A stretch of 64,000 nucleotides of DNA from Chromobotia macracanthus (Eukaryota; Chordata; Actinopteri; Cypriniformes; Botiidae): contig JAZGTH010000040.1 in assembly GCA_036877525.1 (NCBI GenBank), positions 2,604,001 through 2,668,000 of the forward strand, written 5' to 3'. How positions within the stretch are numbered: the first letter of the stretch is position 1; each line of letters starts with the position of its first letter. Under the pieces are notes generated by a model, which was given only the letters and a program-made list of their open reading frames with translations, was not told the DNA's origin and searched no databases. A program made the position numbers and the translations under genes. Shown here piece after piece: positions 24,001 to 37,356 of the stretch.

Positions 24001-26822
24001 GTAGATGTATTTAAATTTCTTTCCACAATGGAGAGGCTTGAGTGCTAAAGGAAAAACGGAAAAATGTTTTTGCAGTGTGATGGTGGAATTACATTGGGCA
24101 TTTTGTTTGATGATCAGAGAGGCAGTACCTAATGGAAAAAGTATAGCTACAGAAATAACAACAAATAATACAAAATATTAGTTCTACATGTGTGTAAATG
24201 AATTTTTTTTCTAAAATATTACTGTCTAATAGTTACACAGGTAGATAAAGTTTCAGAAGGAGCCAGCGTCTGTTTGCTTCATATTGTGTACTCATTTAGG
24301 TTTTGCTGGTCCTGTGGATGAAATAAACAAACAAACAAACAAACCTAGAGAGGAGACTAATTTTAAACATCTAGAGCACGCCACAGCATTAAAAAACACT
24401 TTTTTTTCATCATTTCGTGACTCATCATTTTGTGACATAATTATAACAATAGCTTGAGACTTTTCACAGCAAAGACAATAGGGATGTGCTTACAAAATGT
24501 GTTAAGTTGCTAGTAATAGTGTTGGGATAATAGACAGGATAATGTCTTGAGGATCATTACACTTACATAATGCTTATCATTGACATGCACAGTCATGCGT
24601 AGTTGTGATGTGATATTACTCTGACCAAGTACTGTAGAAAAGCCTTTGAAGCGGCCAAGTAGATTAAACTTTACGTTCCAAATTAAATTAAAGCTGTTTC
24701 AATTGACAACAATTATTCATTTTTGTTTATATTAAAATGATTAAAATGTGACTAAATTAAAATACAATGCAGCCAGAAGTCTATAATGAAAACAAATTTT
24801 GTTATAAAAACAATGCGGACGCAACGGAAATTGAAAGCCACGGATGAAAGACTGGTTCCTGTGGTGTTTTAGTGCTGCGACTGTGAGATTTTAATTAGAA
24901 GTGTCAAATCAAATTAGATATGATGATCTCAAATAGATACATACGCTTTTGTGTTTAGTGAATTCGTTGTTCCCCAGCACACTCACCAGAGTTTTCAAAA
25001 GCGATCTGCACTCGCTCAGCATCCTGCTTTAAAGGCTGATGCTGAAAATATTTTGCCCTTAGAAACTCCAAAAATACTTCCAAATGGGTGGTTTTCTCAC
25101 TGAATTCCCTTGCTACCACAAAAGCTGCCAGTGAAAAGGTTGAGGAGCCATCTGTCAGCATTTGTGGTCTGCTGTAGTAATCTGCTTTGGTCCTGCAGAC
25201 CAGGAGACTGCCTCATATCCGGTTACAGAGCGGGTCGTGGCCACACACACACACATGGACCTCTAAGGCTCACACCTCTGCTGCTGGGATGGCTAATAAC
25301 AGGCCTGATCACATCTGTTTACCAGCATGAAGCTCCGGGGGGCTTTTCTGGTTTGAGGCTGTTTAGTTAAGATGGCAGCATTAGGTTAATTAGTTTATTC
25401 ATGTTAGACAGAGAGGAGATAATTGGGAAAATGAAACAATGGCCGGTGAGTGGTGTGCTTATGGATTTTGTGTGTAAACAGGCACATAAAATGTGAAATC
25501 AGACTGGATTGGCAGCTGTTTGGTGTGTACAGAAGGGATCAGAAGCATTTTATGTGATATGTTGTGAGATGTTTGAAGACAGCTGTTGGTCAGTGTGTTA
25601 CATACTGTATTAGCATCCATATATCAAACGAATAAGGCATTTTAAAGTTTTTCTGGAGCGTATCGACTTGGTAGGACATAGACTTGCTTTTTTGTTTCGT
25701 TTCTTTGAAGGCTGAAAATGTATCAAGCTTCACACAAAAGCAGTCAAAAATATCAGGTTATACATGACAAATGTTTCGTTCAGCGTAGTACATTTCAATA
25801 TAAAGATCATGAAATGGAAATGAAAGGCCATTTTGGCTAGTGAACTAGCAACTTTATACAAATAGATATATACAGACTGCTTGTGCATATTGACTTCCTA
25901 TTGTATATAATAGCCATACAGTAATGTTTCACACACAGCATGCGTTTAGCTGTATACTGGGCTCATTTTGAAAGTTAAGAGACCCTGTAATGACACCTGA
26001 GCCTGAACAAATGTAGCATCCCTACAAAATTCAATTCTACAGTCAGTTTGAAAATGAAGGAAGGAAAATTGGAGCGTAACTTATAATAACCTCCCATCTG
26101 CTGGTACCAAAATAGAAGGGTATTATTATGTCCCTGCCAGAGGGAAACGCCCTGTGTTTAGCCTGGTGTTGCGGCTCTGTGGTGATCAGAGGCTGCGTTC
26201 TTGCGGTTCTTCGTTTTTGAAATGAAGCTCAAATTAGCCTGTCATGGTCAGGCTATGAAAATCTATTCGAACTCCTGTTATATCAATTCTTCAGACCCAA
26301 ATTTATGGGGTAAACAGTTGTCCTCAAATCAAAGTGGATTCGTTTATTATCATTATTATTATTTGAGAAATTACAATTGATTGTTGTTTACATTCCAGTG
26401 AGAATGGTATTTGTTTGTGCATAAATATTTCTCAGTCTCATTTTCTCTCCTCTCTGGCATTGTTTGTCATCTAACTGGTGTCAGACTGGATTAAACAAAC
26501 TGTGATCAAGACACAGTTTCTGGGGTTTTCATGGTCCTCTATTCATATCTGTGAGTCATATTCCTGAGCAACTAAATCTCTAGTGTCTCATATGATGCAA
26601 TTCATTGTAATGCTGTATGCCTTTGAACTCTGTCTTTCATGTCAGTCAGCCAAACAACCCATTTTCATTGTTTTATAAAACCATTTTTTGTCAGTTAGTG
26701 TATATGAAAAACAAGGTCATACTACACACTGCAAGCCAGAACTTCTGGTTATTGATTGCTTTTCTGGAGCTTGTCATTGCAAATTTAGTAACATGTTATA
26801 TAACTTAAATTGTTGATTATTG
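21017..26822. other. Intronic stretch with candidate regulatory DNA
   Basis: No exon was recognised. The (AAAC)n microsatellite at 24325-24344 and a (CA)n run at about 25233-25247 lie here. The parts at about 22200-22520 and 23480-23770 have less repetitive, more GC-balanced sequence with homeodomain-type TAATTA/TAATGA words and could be conserved enhancers. At 22795-22840 a degenerate piece resembles the right half of the palindromic MITE family seen further on, but is too weak to call. Confidence 0.35.
24325..24344. repeat. (AAAC)n microsatellite
   Basis: Five perfect AAAC units. Confidence 0.9.
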
Positions 26823-27170
26823 CCCTGTTGAAAAACCTAGCATAGTTTATTAGTTTATCACCAGTGTATTTTTTGTTCTGGATGCTAATGTCACCCTTTC
26901 TTAACAAGTCTAACCAGCTCCAGCAGGTCTTGCTGGTTGACCAGTATTTTATGCTGGTTTTATTGGTCCCCAGATAGACCAGCGCCTAACAAGCAAGGAT
27001 TCTCAAACTACATATTTAGACAACAGACTAGTTGGTGGGTTGCCTGAACGACCAGTCACCTGATTGATCCCAAGGATCCCCATGTAATTAGGCTGGTTTT
27101 CGGTTAACCTGACCCTGACCAGCCGCTGTTGGTTTAGCATTACCAGCGTGAAGCTTTATTTCTGCGGGGT
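26823..27170. mobile_element. Terminal-inverted-repeat element rich in CCAGC/GCTGG
   Basis: The left end CCCTGTTGAAAAACCTAGCA and the reverse complement of the right end (ACCCCGCAGAAATAAAGCTT) share a CCC.G..GAAA pattern. The interior is dense in CCAGC, ACCAG, GCTGGT and TGCTGG words in both orientations, giving many possible foldbacks. About 348 bp with no coding frame. It resembles a dispersed non-autonomous DNA element of cyprinid genomes; exact ends and family are tentative. Confidence 0.55.
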
Positions 27171-27199
27171 GGGTTGGGGCGTGTGTTGGCATGATAGTT

Positions 27200-27450
27200 A
27201 TTAAGAGAGACCTCTGAGTTCAGCTCCAGCTGGAGGAGAGTCCCACTCTGTGACCATGTGGGGGTGTGGAGCGCATTCTTGGAGGAGGAAGGTCAGCAGA
27301 TGGAGCGGGTGACACAGATTCCAGGCCTCTGAGCCTGAGATCTATAAGGCAGGAGAGGCCAGAGAGCCGGTGTGCATGGGCACCCACATTAGTCATGGTT
27401 GAGCACCACAACTCCGACAACATCCAACACACTATACAACGATTCATCAA
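27200..27450. other. GC-richer block, function unknown
   Basis: This block is distinctly richer in G and C than its surroundings and is open for 77 codons on each strand simply because stops are rarer. No splice sites, domain or repeat family were recognised. It could be an enhancer, an old repeat or an alternative exon. Confidence 0.3.
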
Positions 27451-30285
27451 CACACCTGCACTTGCTTTTTATTTGTTTTCAATGTTTTTAATATTTTAGT
27501 ATCATAATTTGAAGATATAATGTGCAGTGTACACAGATCTGAGGTAATGTATTATTTGCTCTGCATTAGTGGGATTCTAGATTTTGTCTTTGGAAAACAA
27601 ATCAACTTTGCATACTGTAAGCATGAATACATATTCCCAGGCCAATATGGAGGGTTAGGGATTTGTAAGTCACTTTTTGATCCTTAATTATTTTCAAGCC
27701 CTCCTGGTACTTGACTCATACAAGGAGGTCAAACTGTTAGGCCAAGGGAAAAACACACCATATTGCATTCAGCCCCCTTTATTCAACCACAGCCGACGGG
27801 CTTCACTCGGCTAGTGGAGATTTGGACAACCCCTACCGTCTTCACCACCTGTGATATTTTCCATCTCTGGAGGGAGTTTTTGCGGCCAGTAACTCTCCTC
27901 TCATTGCCTCCACACCTCAATGCAGTTCTGAAACTTAAGTGGGTCGAATGAAAATGTTACATGTAAATTATTCAGAGTGGCACTTTCTAAAACCCAGCCA
28001 GTTGAATAGACACTTTTACCTGTTTTCACTATTGCCTGTGTTAAATGACATGTCAGTCACTTAAATAGGTTTAAGTTCACAAATTACCTTGCAAAAATTC
28101 ATGCCATATATCATACATTAGTGTGAGCCCTAGGGGATCCATTTCAGGCATAACCTTTGTTACGTTTGTTCATATTAGTACGGTTGGAAGAGGCTTTTAG
28201 ACGCATTTGAAAACACTGATGGGCACGAACATACAGAAGCCTGAAATTTGTGCAAGTGATTAATAAAGCAAATGCAGAATTTTGTATCGACATTCAGCCC
28301 TCTTGACGTGTCTTTTATTGCTTTTAATAGCTAGCATTGCTCACCACCGCTCCACAGTGTAGTTCTTTGTTCATTTGTTGCTCTCTGTACGGTGTAGCAC
28401 ATTCGGTCAGGAAATGTGTGTTCCTCAAATCAGACCGGGCCTCTTCAACAGAGATACAGAGTTTTACTCTGTTCATTGTTCAACTCCTTTTGCTCCAAAA
28501 TATATCTGTGCTAAAACAGATCAGAAATGATGCCCTCAATGTAGTTGAGGGGTTTTTCAGCATTCTTAGAATAGTCATCAAAGGATATTCGATAGGATTA
28601 GGCATGCACACCATTAGTTTTGCATCATGGCTTGGTATACTTCATATTACAATTTAAGAAATCATATTTAAGTAATTTATGCTAAAAATTAAGAAAATGA
28701 TTTGCTTAATTTTTGGGGGGATTAAGTTGAAATTCAGAAGTTTTTTTCTTCAGAGCATTTTCGTCATTTCTCATCACATTTCTTACTCATCCTCTTCCCA
28801 GCTTGCACTGGGGCATGAATAATTAATTTGGTTGCATTGTTTGATTGTTTGTGAGTTTTATTTACGCTCATGTTGTAGCTTGTTGCTGTATTTAGTGCAT
28901 AATATGTCATCATATGTCGTCATATTGTGTTTGTTTGTTTGTTTGTTTAAAACTATTAATTTGATTGATTTTAATTTGATTTTAATAAAATGATTGTTGT
29001 GTTTTATGGCCAAAGTGACGAGGCTTGATGTTTTCATACATGTGACGTATATTTGAATAAAGGGCATTTTTTTGTTTTTGTAACTGCTTAAACTATGTAA
29101 ACGGGAAGACAATTGACATTGTTTTTAAGGTGATACAACTTAAAAAAATTCGTAGTTACTTTCAAAGATTTTGATGGTAAATTATAATGGCAATTTGACA
29201 TTTTAAGTTCACATAACACATTGCCTTGAGTGAACAAATGCAACTCAGATACAAACGATTACCTTTATGTTTCAAGTTCTACAAACACAATTTATTGTGG
29301 CATTCCTTCCTCAGAATGTTGCTGAATATTAATGTGAATTAAATTCACTCTGAAAACAGATATATATATATGATCTTTCATATTTCTCCATTTAACAGGG
29401 AACAGGAGCTCAGACACCAGTTTATCTGGTACAGTACACAGTTTCATACACTGTGCTCTGCTGTAGAAACATTGGAATCATTGCATAATGAGTGTGTTTT
29501 AGATATTTATAGGCTTTGTTTACAGTACAGGGCCCCAATTATGACATTTTCATACTGTTCAGTACTGTATCCTTCCCAATGCCCCCTGCAGAAAAAGCCA
29601 TATTATTGTGTGTAAGAGACAGGAAAATATTGATCTAAACACTGTAATGCCTTTAACAAAATCATGATAAAACACAGTAACAGTGCCCCCAGCTTTTTAC
29701 AAGTTCTCAATATGACAGCGAATTAATCACCTAATTTGTAATGCGTTATGTTTCTCATGCTGGGTTATAAATAAAATGATCACCTCGTTTTCACGATGAA
29801 ATTCCTAGCTCACTTCCCACTGGGAATGATCTTATTGAAAGTATATCATCTGGAAAATACACTGTGCCAATTGCGTAACGATACTAGAAAATTACAAATG
29901 TTGGAAAAAGGAAGCATTTCTCATTTTCTCTACTGTCATTCTTATTGTGTTTTTGAAGGGGGCTGGACCAGCTGCACGATGGGAGCTGCATTAAGAGAGT
30001 TGTGTTATTTGCTGGCTGCATCTCTTGGACTGTTGTATCAGGTCAAAGTCGGTCTTACTGGTGGCTAGAGGCAGCAGCTTCCTCACCCTGTCATGTACTT
30101 TATTAATGGGTTTTTAGCAGAAAGCCAGGGGAAATAGAGACATGCAGTTAATTCCTCAATGTATGTCTTTGGCACACAAGCGAACCCCCTCATCCATAGT
30201 GACCTGTCCTCTACTGGTCTCTTGGAAACTGGCCGCAAGCAACTGCAGAAAGTGAAAGACCATCAATTTGACCCTCCTCCAGCGG
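27451..30285. other. Intronic stretch, nothing definite
   Basis: A (TTTG)n microsatellite lies at about 28928-28948 and a short (TA)n at about 29361-29371. No exon, RNA gene or transposon was recognised. Confidence 0.4.
28928..28948. repeat. (TTTG)n microsatellite
   Basis: About five perfect TTTG units. Confidence 0.85.
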
Positions 30286-30378
30286 AACCATGGCTTAGCG
30301 GTTAGCTTGTGTGAGCCTGGATGCTCATATGGGAAATCCTGGTTTGAATTATGTCCTGACCCGTCCTTTTCTTTATCC
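30286..30378 (+). mobile_element. tRNA-derived SINE fragment
   Basis: TGGCTTAGCGG at 30291-30301 fits the RNA polymerase III A box, and GGTTTGAATTA at 30341-30351 is a decayed B box at normal tRNA spacing of about 40 bases. The following CCTGACCCGTCCTTTTC resembles the body of a cyprinid SINE family distinct from the ones at 41976 and 60984. The 3' part is lost into AT-rich DNA. Mutated B box suggests it is inactive. Confidence 0.6.
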
Positions 30379-30414
30379 ATTAGTCGCTTCTTACTGTCTA
30401 GAAATAAACCTTTA

Positions 30415-30560
30415 AGTCAACATGAAATTAAAATTGTTATTAATAAAATAATTGTATCTGTAATAAATATAAATAAAATAATTAATTTTTATTATTTAAT
30501 AAAAATTATTATATTATTCTATAAATAATTTGCATATTAATTTCATATTAAGCATCAAAA
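30415..30560. repeat. Extreme AT-rich tract with perfect hairpin
   Basis: A run almost devoid of G and C made of AATAAA, TTATTA and AATTAA words. At 30484-30507 two 11-base arms (AATTTTTATTA and its complement) flank a TT loop. It begins shortly after the SINE fragment, so it may partly derive from an A/T-rich insertion tail. Confidence 0.7.
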
Positions 30561-31136
30561 TTTATTGAATTTTTTGCTGATGTCTTGTAGGCTTTATGGG
30601 CTATTGAATAATGTTAACCAAAAATGTGAAATGTGTTTATTGATTTAGCATTACAGAACTGTCACCACTCCACACCAGCCTGCTTTCCACATTACAGTCA
30701 ATTCCCGACGGATAACATCAATCCCATCCTACTTCTGTTTAATTCAAGAATGTGTCACATTATGAAATTATGATGTGTTGCAAGTCCCATTTTATGTTAA
30801 CTTTAAACTTGTTTAAAGATTAAAGGTCAGCCTTTAATTGAAAATTGTCTTTGAATGGAACCCCAACGGCTTTTTATCTTTTCACTATGAGAGACATGAA
30901 CAGAATAAGTTGTCAACATTTGCATGAGCTTGGAACCCTAACACACAATATTCCGAAGACTGACTGAGGTCGCTAAAGGTCAGATCCTGTCGGGCTCCCA
31001 TTTCCTTTCAGCCGATAACACATCTCTCCCCTTTCAGTCGCCCTTGTATGTACACTCTCCCCGATTTAGCACGCATCAATCCGTCATTGACATCATGGAA
31101 ATTCTCTGCAGTTCATCCCTGCCCTGAGTGACTGAG

Positions 31137-31162
31137 TTGTTGTTGTTGTTGTTGTTGTTGTT
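31137..31162. repeat. (TTG)n microsatellite
   Basis: Eight or more TTG units in a row. Confidence 0.9.
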
Positions 31163-34100
31163 ATGGCATAATGTGTCTGTCAATCTGTTTATAATTGAGC
31201 TGTGCTATGTTTTGTCTCATAGCAGCGTGTGGCGAATGAAGGTTGAGAGAGAGTAGGAGGTTGAGGCTCTCGGTTCATCTGTCAGAGGTCTGCGTGCATG
31301 ATGATTGCTGCTCTCTTGCAGACATTGTGACGAAGATGGCCATTGATGGTGGGCCCGTCTCACCTCTTTGGTCAGAAAATACATTCGACTCCTTTTGTGT
31401 TGTGGCCCTCTGAGGAGCTGTCTAAAATACCTAGACAAACGGAGATGCAGCAGATGCCCTCTCTCAAGTGTGATTGCTCTCAATCGAGGGGAACAGAAAG
31501 GGCCTTTTGTTGTTTTTTGTGTACTGTACATCAAATTTCTCTGTGTGTTCATGTGAGCTTTTGAAAGAGCCTCACGGTCATGTTTGCTGCAAAAAATAAA
31601 TTTATGAATCATTGTTCTTGTTTTTTCCCATAAAGACATACAAGATAAATTTACAAGCAAAATAGACCTTTTAATGAAATTTAATTAATTATATTTATTA
31701 ATAATATAAAAAATGTAAAATTTTTCTTATTAAAAGAAAGTTTTCCTTAACCCCATTGACAATTTGTTTTGTCTTGCTTTATGCATAGACCTCCATAATT
31801 GTTATTAGATTTTAGATTTGTGCTTGCACCAAGAAAAACTACTTCAGCGGAATAAAAAAATATAATTGAATTAATAAATTTAATAATATAACATTTTCTC
31901 TAAGATCAAGTCGTTTGCAATTTTGCTTCTAATCTAAATTAATGTTGTTTTAAGAATGTTACAATTATTTAATGGAAAACAACACAAAAAATGGATGATG
32001 TTTTTCAGTCAACATTGCACCTCGGTTTATCTGCTTTAACCATAGCCCAGAGCTAACAATATATGAGCATTTTCTGCAATAGGCAGAGATTATATGATTG
32101 GTTTTAAATGGAAAGTACCCATGCACCTTTTATGATGTTACTAGCCTGACATTCTATTTGATTTTATGGAGGGAATTCTATAGGTGAGAGTTCCATAATG
32201 CATGTGAGTGGGTCATTGTGCTGTGCTGAAAGCATCATGTTCCATAAGCAGTTGGATGGGGCTGTTAGCACTAATGTGTCACATTTCTCAGATGATGTTC
32301 TGATGAATCTGATTTTAATGGCAGACTTCATGCTGTTTATGAAGGAAACGCATTCGGTCTCGCGACAGCTCTGCTGTAGAACAGTCACACTGTATATATT
32401 ACGAGCCATTAGACAGACCCACTGACATCAACAACGTGGCGTATGAGAGATGCTGATTCAGTATCACACTGAACAAATTGTGTATGCTTGTTATAAGCTG
32501 TGATGATACAGTATGGCACAAACAACAGTCAAAGCTCATATTATGTCTATAGACTTCTGAGATCTCATGTTATTAATTAGAAGTGGGCAAATTAGTCACC
32601 TGTGCAAACATCAAAACAAACCTCTTTACCCTATTAGATATTACATTCCTGCTAACGAGCTCTGTTAAATCTGGCAAAATGAATAATTGCTTGTTTGCTT
32701 TCCGATGCTTTGTAGCACCTTGAATTTGGTGCAGATATAAAATACATTTAGCATTCAGACCCATAGAGCTGTGTGCTATTCAGAACTGGAGTGAAAACTC
32801 CTTTTATGTTCACATTCCATTTCTGAATTTAAATTGAATGCATTGAAATGGAATTCAAGTAATTTATTTAACCTCTAAGTGTTAGTTTTCACTATGAAGT
32901 AAACATAAACATTAGATTAATAATCTGTTTTATAATAATATCTGAAATGCCACCTACATTTTATTTATTTTATATACATTTCATTTTATTTAATACATTT
33001 TTAAACATGAAGCCAAACAACAAACAAGCAAGCTACAAAATGGACATCAGAACAGCAGAAGTTATTCTGAAATTTCTCTGTAGTATGACAGTGTTACATT
33101 TCTTTGAACAGCAATTCAGTAAATTCTTCTTCCTGTCACTCCAATTCAGTATCCTGTGGGGTCGTTTCCAATTAAATTCAAATGCTAACTCATAAATCGA
33201 AAGGGAGCCAGTTCTGAATTTTTCCACCACACCAGTGTTACACCTGATCCTTATGGTGTTACTTCAGTAATTCAAGCAGATGGTCCATTTTCTGTCTCTT
33301 TCTCAACATCAACGAGAAACCCAAATTGCCACGGCTAACCAGGCTCCTTTGTCTCTGTACCGCGTACCTCACACACAATCCCTTGTTAATTTCTCTAATG
33401 AGAGCGCCGGCGACAAAAGGTACCGTGAATCACATCCGACTCCTCCAACTCCATCGTCCAGCCCGCTGTTCATGGCAACATCTGCCTTCCGTCTTGAGGA
33501 GAATCTTGAATGTGAAATGAAAGCAGGCATTGTGTGAATGAGGGCCGTAATAGCACATCCTCCTGAACAAGATTCTACTATAGTGGAAGCTCACATTGTT
33601 TTCCTTTATAAAAAATTAAAAATGGGTACGAGACAGCAATAGCTCCCAACAATGATTTGGCATCTGAAGGTTTTCTTTCTGCTTAAATTCTCTGATAAAG
33701 ACTTTAAGCCGGTTTCTTCCCCGCTCGGCATAAACGGTCTGCATCATTCTTTATGTGGCTTTCATTCGTGTGAGCGCTCGTTTATATTTCTTATAGCTCT
33801 CGCGTTAATTGCTGTCTTCATTAATGTATTTACTTCAGACAGAAAGACATGCTATCATCTCTATAGTGAATCATGCTATTGTGTTGAACAGCGCTAATAT
33901 AAACCCGTTCTTTGGCTCTCATAATGGGTAAGAGCCAGTTAATTGGTATCTAGGGAGAACTCAACATATGTCCCCACATTGACAGCTGTAGCTAAATGAA
34001 TAAATTGTGCATTTTTCACAGGAACAATGTGCAGTGGTGATTCCCAAATTCTGAAGATTTTTTCTCTGATGTATCGTTATAGCTGAAGTGTATGTACTTC

Positions 34101-37100
34101 AGACCAATACTGTATTTAAAACATACAGTAATTGCAGCCCCAGCTCATAGCACATTGAAATATACACAAAGTCCCTTTTAAAGTGGTGTCATATGTACTG
34201 TAAAAGACAAAAGAAGGGCAGGAATTGATTTTATTCATTGTGAATTACTGGATCGTGACAAGGGGGTGTTACAGTTCATAGAATGGAATCAGATGATTGG
34301 AGGGGAGGGGCTATCGACAAAGAAGAGCTTACAGAGGCAAGCAAGTTACTATATTTTGATGACATTATATAGACAAATCTTTCAATTCGGCATAACGAGC
34401 ACCAATTGATAATGTCCAAAAACAGCAAGAATGTTGTGCATTTTTGTTGACCTTAAACATACTATTTTTTTCTACAATATGTTTAATATGTCAGTTATGA
34501 GTGCCTAACCACTTTAAATGTTAAAAGTATAAATGTATTTTACATTGTAGTTCATCAGGATTGACAAAACCCTGAAAAAATAAGGAGTTGATATGTCAAA
34601 TAAATGCATACTCTCATCTCATATGACAGTAATAATGATTTTTTTGTAATATCTAATTTGGGCATCTTAGTTTCCAGTTTCCTTTAATGGTGTCAATGAA
34701 TGTTTGAGTTTGTCTACATAGTACATCAAATTGTTTTATTTTTTAATAAAAGCAAGGGAAAGCACGTCTGCCTAAGGCCCCATGGACTCCATACTTAATT
34801 TTGCCCTTTGCAATATGCTAAGTAATTCACGGTCGTGCCAAACAGTTTTATCAATATAGTCTGAGAGTATTGTAGTGTTATTGCAGGGGTCTGTGCTGCG
34901 AGTAGATTGATTCTGCTGTGCAGTTATAGGTAATGTTGTGTTGGGCATGACAGATGTTCATGCTCCAATGAGAATGAAAGTGAGAGAGGAAGAAGTGGCT
35001 GCTAAACTCTTGGGATGCTGCCAGATGCTTCAGGTCTCCATGACAACTCCCCACACTGCTCCTCTCCCTTTAAACTGTTATATATTTATTTTTCTGTCAG
35101 CACTTCCAAAATAAGTTAATTAAAGCTGAGGAAGGGGAGCATGCTGGGTAAGATGACAGGAGGGCTAAGATGATTTGTGATGGATAACTGCACTCTCTCA
35201 TTTATTTATTTATGCCATCAGAAGCTCACCATAATTCCTTAATTGGTAAGTAGTGCAAATGGTAAATGGTAATTTGGAGAATATGTTATCCAGCTTGAGG
35301 GCTCTTTCCATTGATATTAAATATAAAGTAATATCTTGTACATATTAAATAGCTACATCAGTTTATAGGTACATACCTATGTGTCACAAATCACCCTTGT
35401 GGATTAAAGTGCTACAGCACTGATTATATATAAACATTATTGCTCCACCTTCATAATGCAAATGGAAAATAACTCAGAACTTAATATCTCAGTATAATTA
35501 CATATGTAAATCAGTTGCCTATAGAGGGAGTGACCTGGTGTTGACCCCGTCAGGCACACAACAGTGAAATGGAGCCATCCAATCACCCTGCTCATTTATC
35601 CATTAGTTTCCAAAACAGCAGAATATCAACACAAGCAGCTACATATTTATAGACTCTGGAACAGCTCAAGATAAGTCTGTCTGTCTGTCTGTAGCAGCAT
35701 ACCCCAAATTGTGTTTTGCAGTGACCCTTGAATGAATACTGGATCTAATCATTTTGTAGCGAGTGAGACGTATGAGATGGCAATCTTTCAGTAATTACTT
35801 CTAAAAAGATAGAAAGGACAGGCACCTAAATTACTCAGTAGGACAATATTGAGCCTCTGCATGTCATGGTCTTCTTTTCCTGCTTGTTAACAACTGCAGA
35901 AAGAAGCATTCCAGCAATAGCATTCCAGAAGCATTCCTTAATATCCAGCAGATGGAGAAATGATCATGCCAAGTGAAAAACAGACATTTATAATATTTAA
36001 GCTAAATATAACATGACATATGGTAACATTTGTAACAAGGGAATATTCAATGGGAAAACAGAATCAGGAATTGATTGGGTCTTGAAAAGCACACATTTGA
36101 TTTCAGAGTTTGTAACTAATTTTAGAGATTACATGTGTATTAAGTAAACTGAGTAAATGTACACTTCACGTTGACTTTAAACAGGCCAAACTTTGTTGAT
36201 TGGGAAGATATCTTTTTCATAACAACTTGGATGATGAACTTGGTTTTCTGCTATATATGTGAGTGCTTCCCAATCCAAGGCAGTTCTGTATCTTTGATCT
36301 CTGAGGACTGTTTTCAACTTGCGTAAGGAAAGTTAACAAGGGTGAACTTGAGTTCAAATCCTCGTGGCTTTCATTTACCTCAGGCTGCAAATACAACGTC
36401 CATCCAAGAGCCGCATTGGACAGCAAAGTTGTGCTCCAGACTTAGTGCTCACTCTTTGATAATAGCATTTCTGCAAGAAGAACATGAGCAAAGACAGATA
36501 GATAGAGAGACAGAGAGATATGAAAAGGAGGGGTTATCCATCAAAGACTCCAACTAAGGTTTGGATCCTCTGTGAAGATTAGGAGCGTTAAAAAAAGATG
36601 GATTGCTGTTGTCACTGCTAAGCATCGTCCCCAATGCTTAAACGAAATTCTAAAAATTCTTCAGGGCGGCCTAAATTACACCAGTAATAACTGCAGCAGG
36701 CCCAGTCCAGACCAGATTCACTCATTATAAGAATCGCACAGGCAAGATTGCAGGTTGAAAAATTAATACCATTTACTTGCATTAGCTCAATTGATAGGTG
36801 ACAGGGAAATTGGAGGCGACTTTGCATTTGGATTTGGTGCATAAACAAGTGTTACTCATAAAACACTTTGTTCAGAAGGCCTGTTTTAACATTTCTAATG
36901 ATTTTCCATTAGGAAAACCTCATTGTACACAGAGATCATTCATCACATTGTTGTGTTCCACTGCTGTTTCTGGTTCAGCTTTTGTAACATGCTTTCAAAC
37001 CCACCTAACACAAAACAGTCAGTCACTCTTTTTCATTTTTAATTACAATCCATTCAAATTAAGGTGAAGCTTATTTTTTTAATTAAAATACTTTTTCCTG

Positions 37101-37169
37101 TCCCAACTGAATGTGCAGAGACAACTGTACGTAAGCCATTCATGATTTCTGTGAAGAATGTGTATATTG
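31163..37169. other. Intronic stretch without recognisable genes
   Basis: The longest frame (minus strand, 31217-31660, 147 codons) has no domain and overlaps open frames on the other strand. There is a (TGTC)n microsatellite at 35675-35692 and a GA/GATA-rich run at about 36495-36522. Three CATTCC words cluster at 35907-35937. No transposon ends were recognised. Confidence 0.4.
35675..35692. repeat. (TGTC)n microsatellite
   Basis: About four GTCT units. Confidence 0.85.
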
Positions 37170-37356
37170 TAGCTCTGTGGGTTTTTAACATTGTTTGTAG
37201 TAGAAGCACTGTAGCAACACTGGCCATGTGATGGTATGAGTATGAAGCAGGATTGAGTGCTTTTGCTAGCAACACTAATGCCATGGGTTCGATTCCCATG
37301 GAACACACAGACGCTTTGCATAAATACATTTGCCAAAAGCATAAATGTAAATGTAT
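37170..37356 (+). mobile_element. tRNA-derived SINE with interrupted tRNA head
   Basis: A perfect B box GGTTCGATTCC lies at 37286-37296, followed by GGAACACACAGACGCTTTGC and the tail CATTTGCCAAAAGCATAAATGTAAATGT, the shared SINE/L2 tail type. An A-box-like TAGCTCTGTGG is at 37170-37180, but the distance to the B box is over 100 bases instead of about 40. About 70 bases between 37181 and 37252 look inserted, since sequence resembling the normal inter-box region (GAGTGCTTTTGCTAGCAACACTAATGCC) follows directly before the B box. The middle of the body is also shorter than expected. Confidence 0.65.

Noticed and set aside
31137..31162. CRISPR-like or tandem repeat array
   Set aside because: Simple (TTG)n microsatellite; no spacers anywhere in the window.
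31217..31660. 147-codon open frame on the minus strand
   Set aside because: No domain, no splice context, and frames of 62-73 codons overlap it on the opposite strand; length is within chance for 64 kb.
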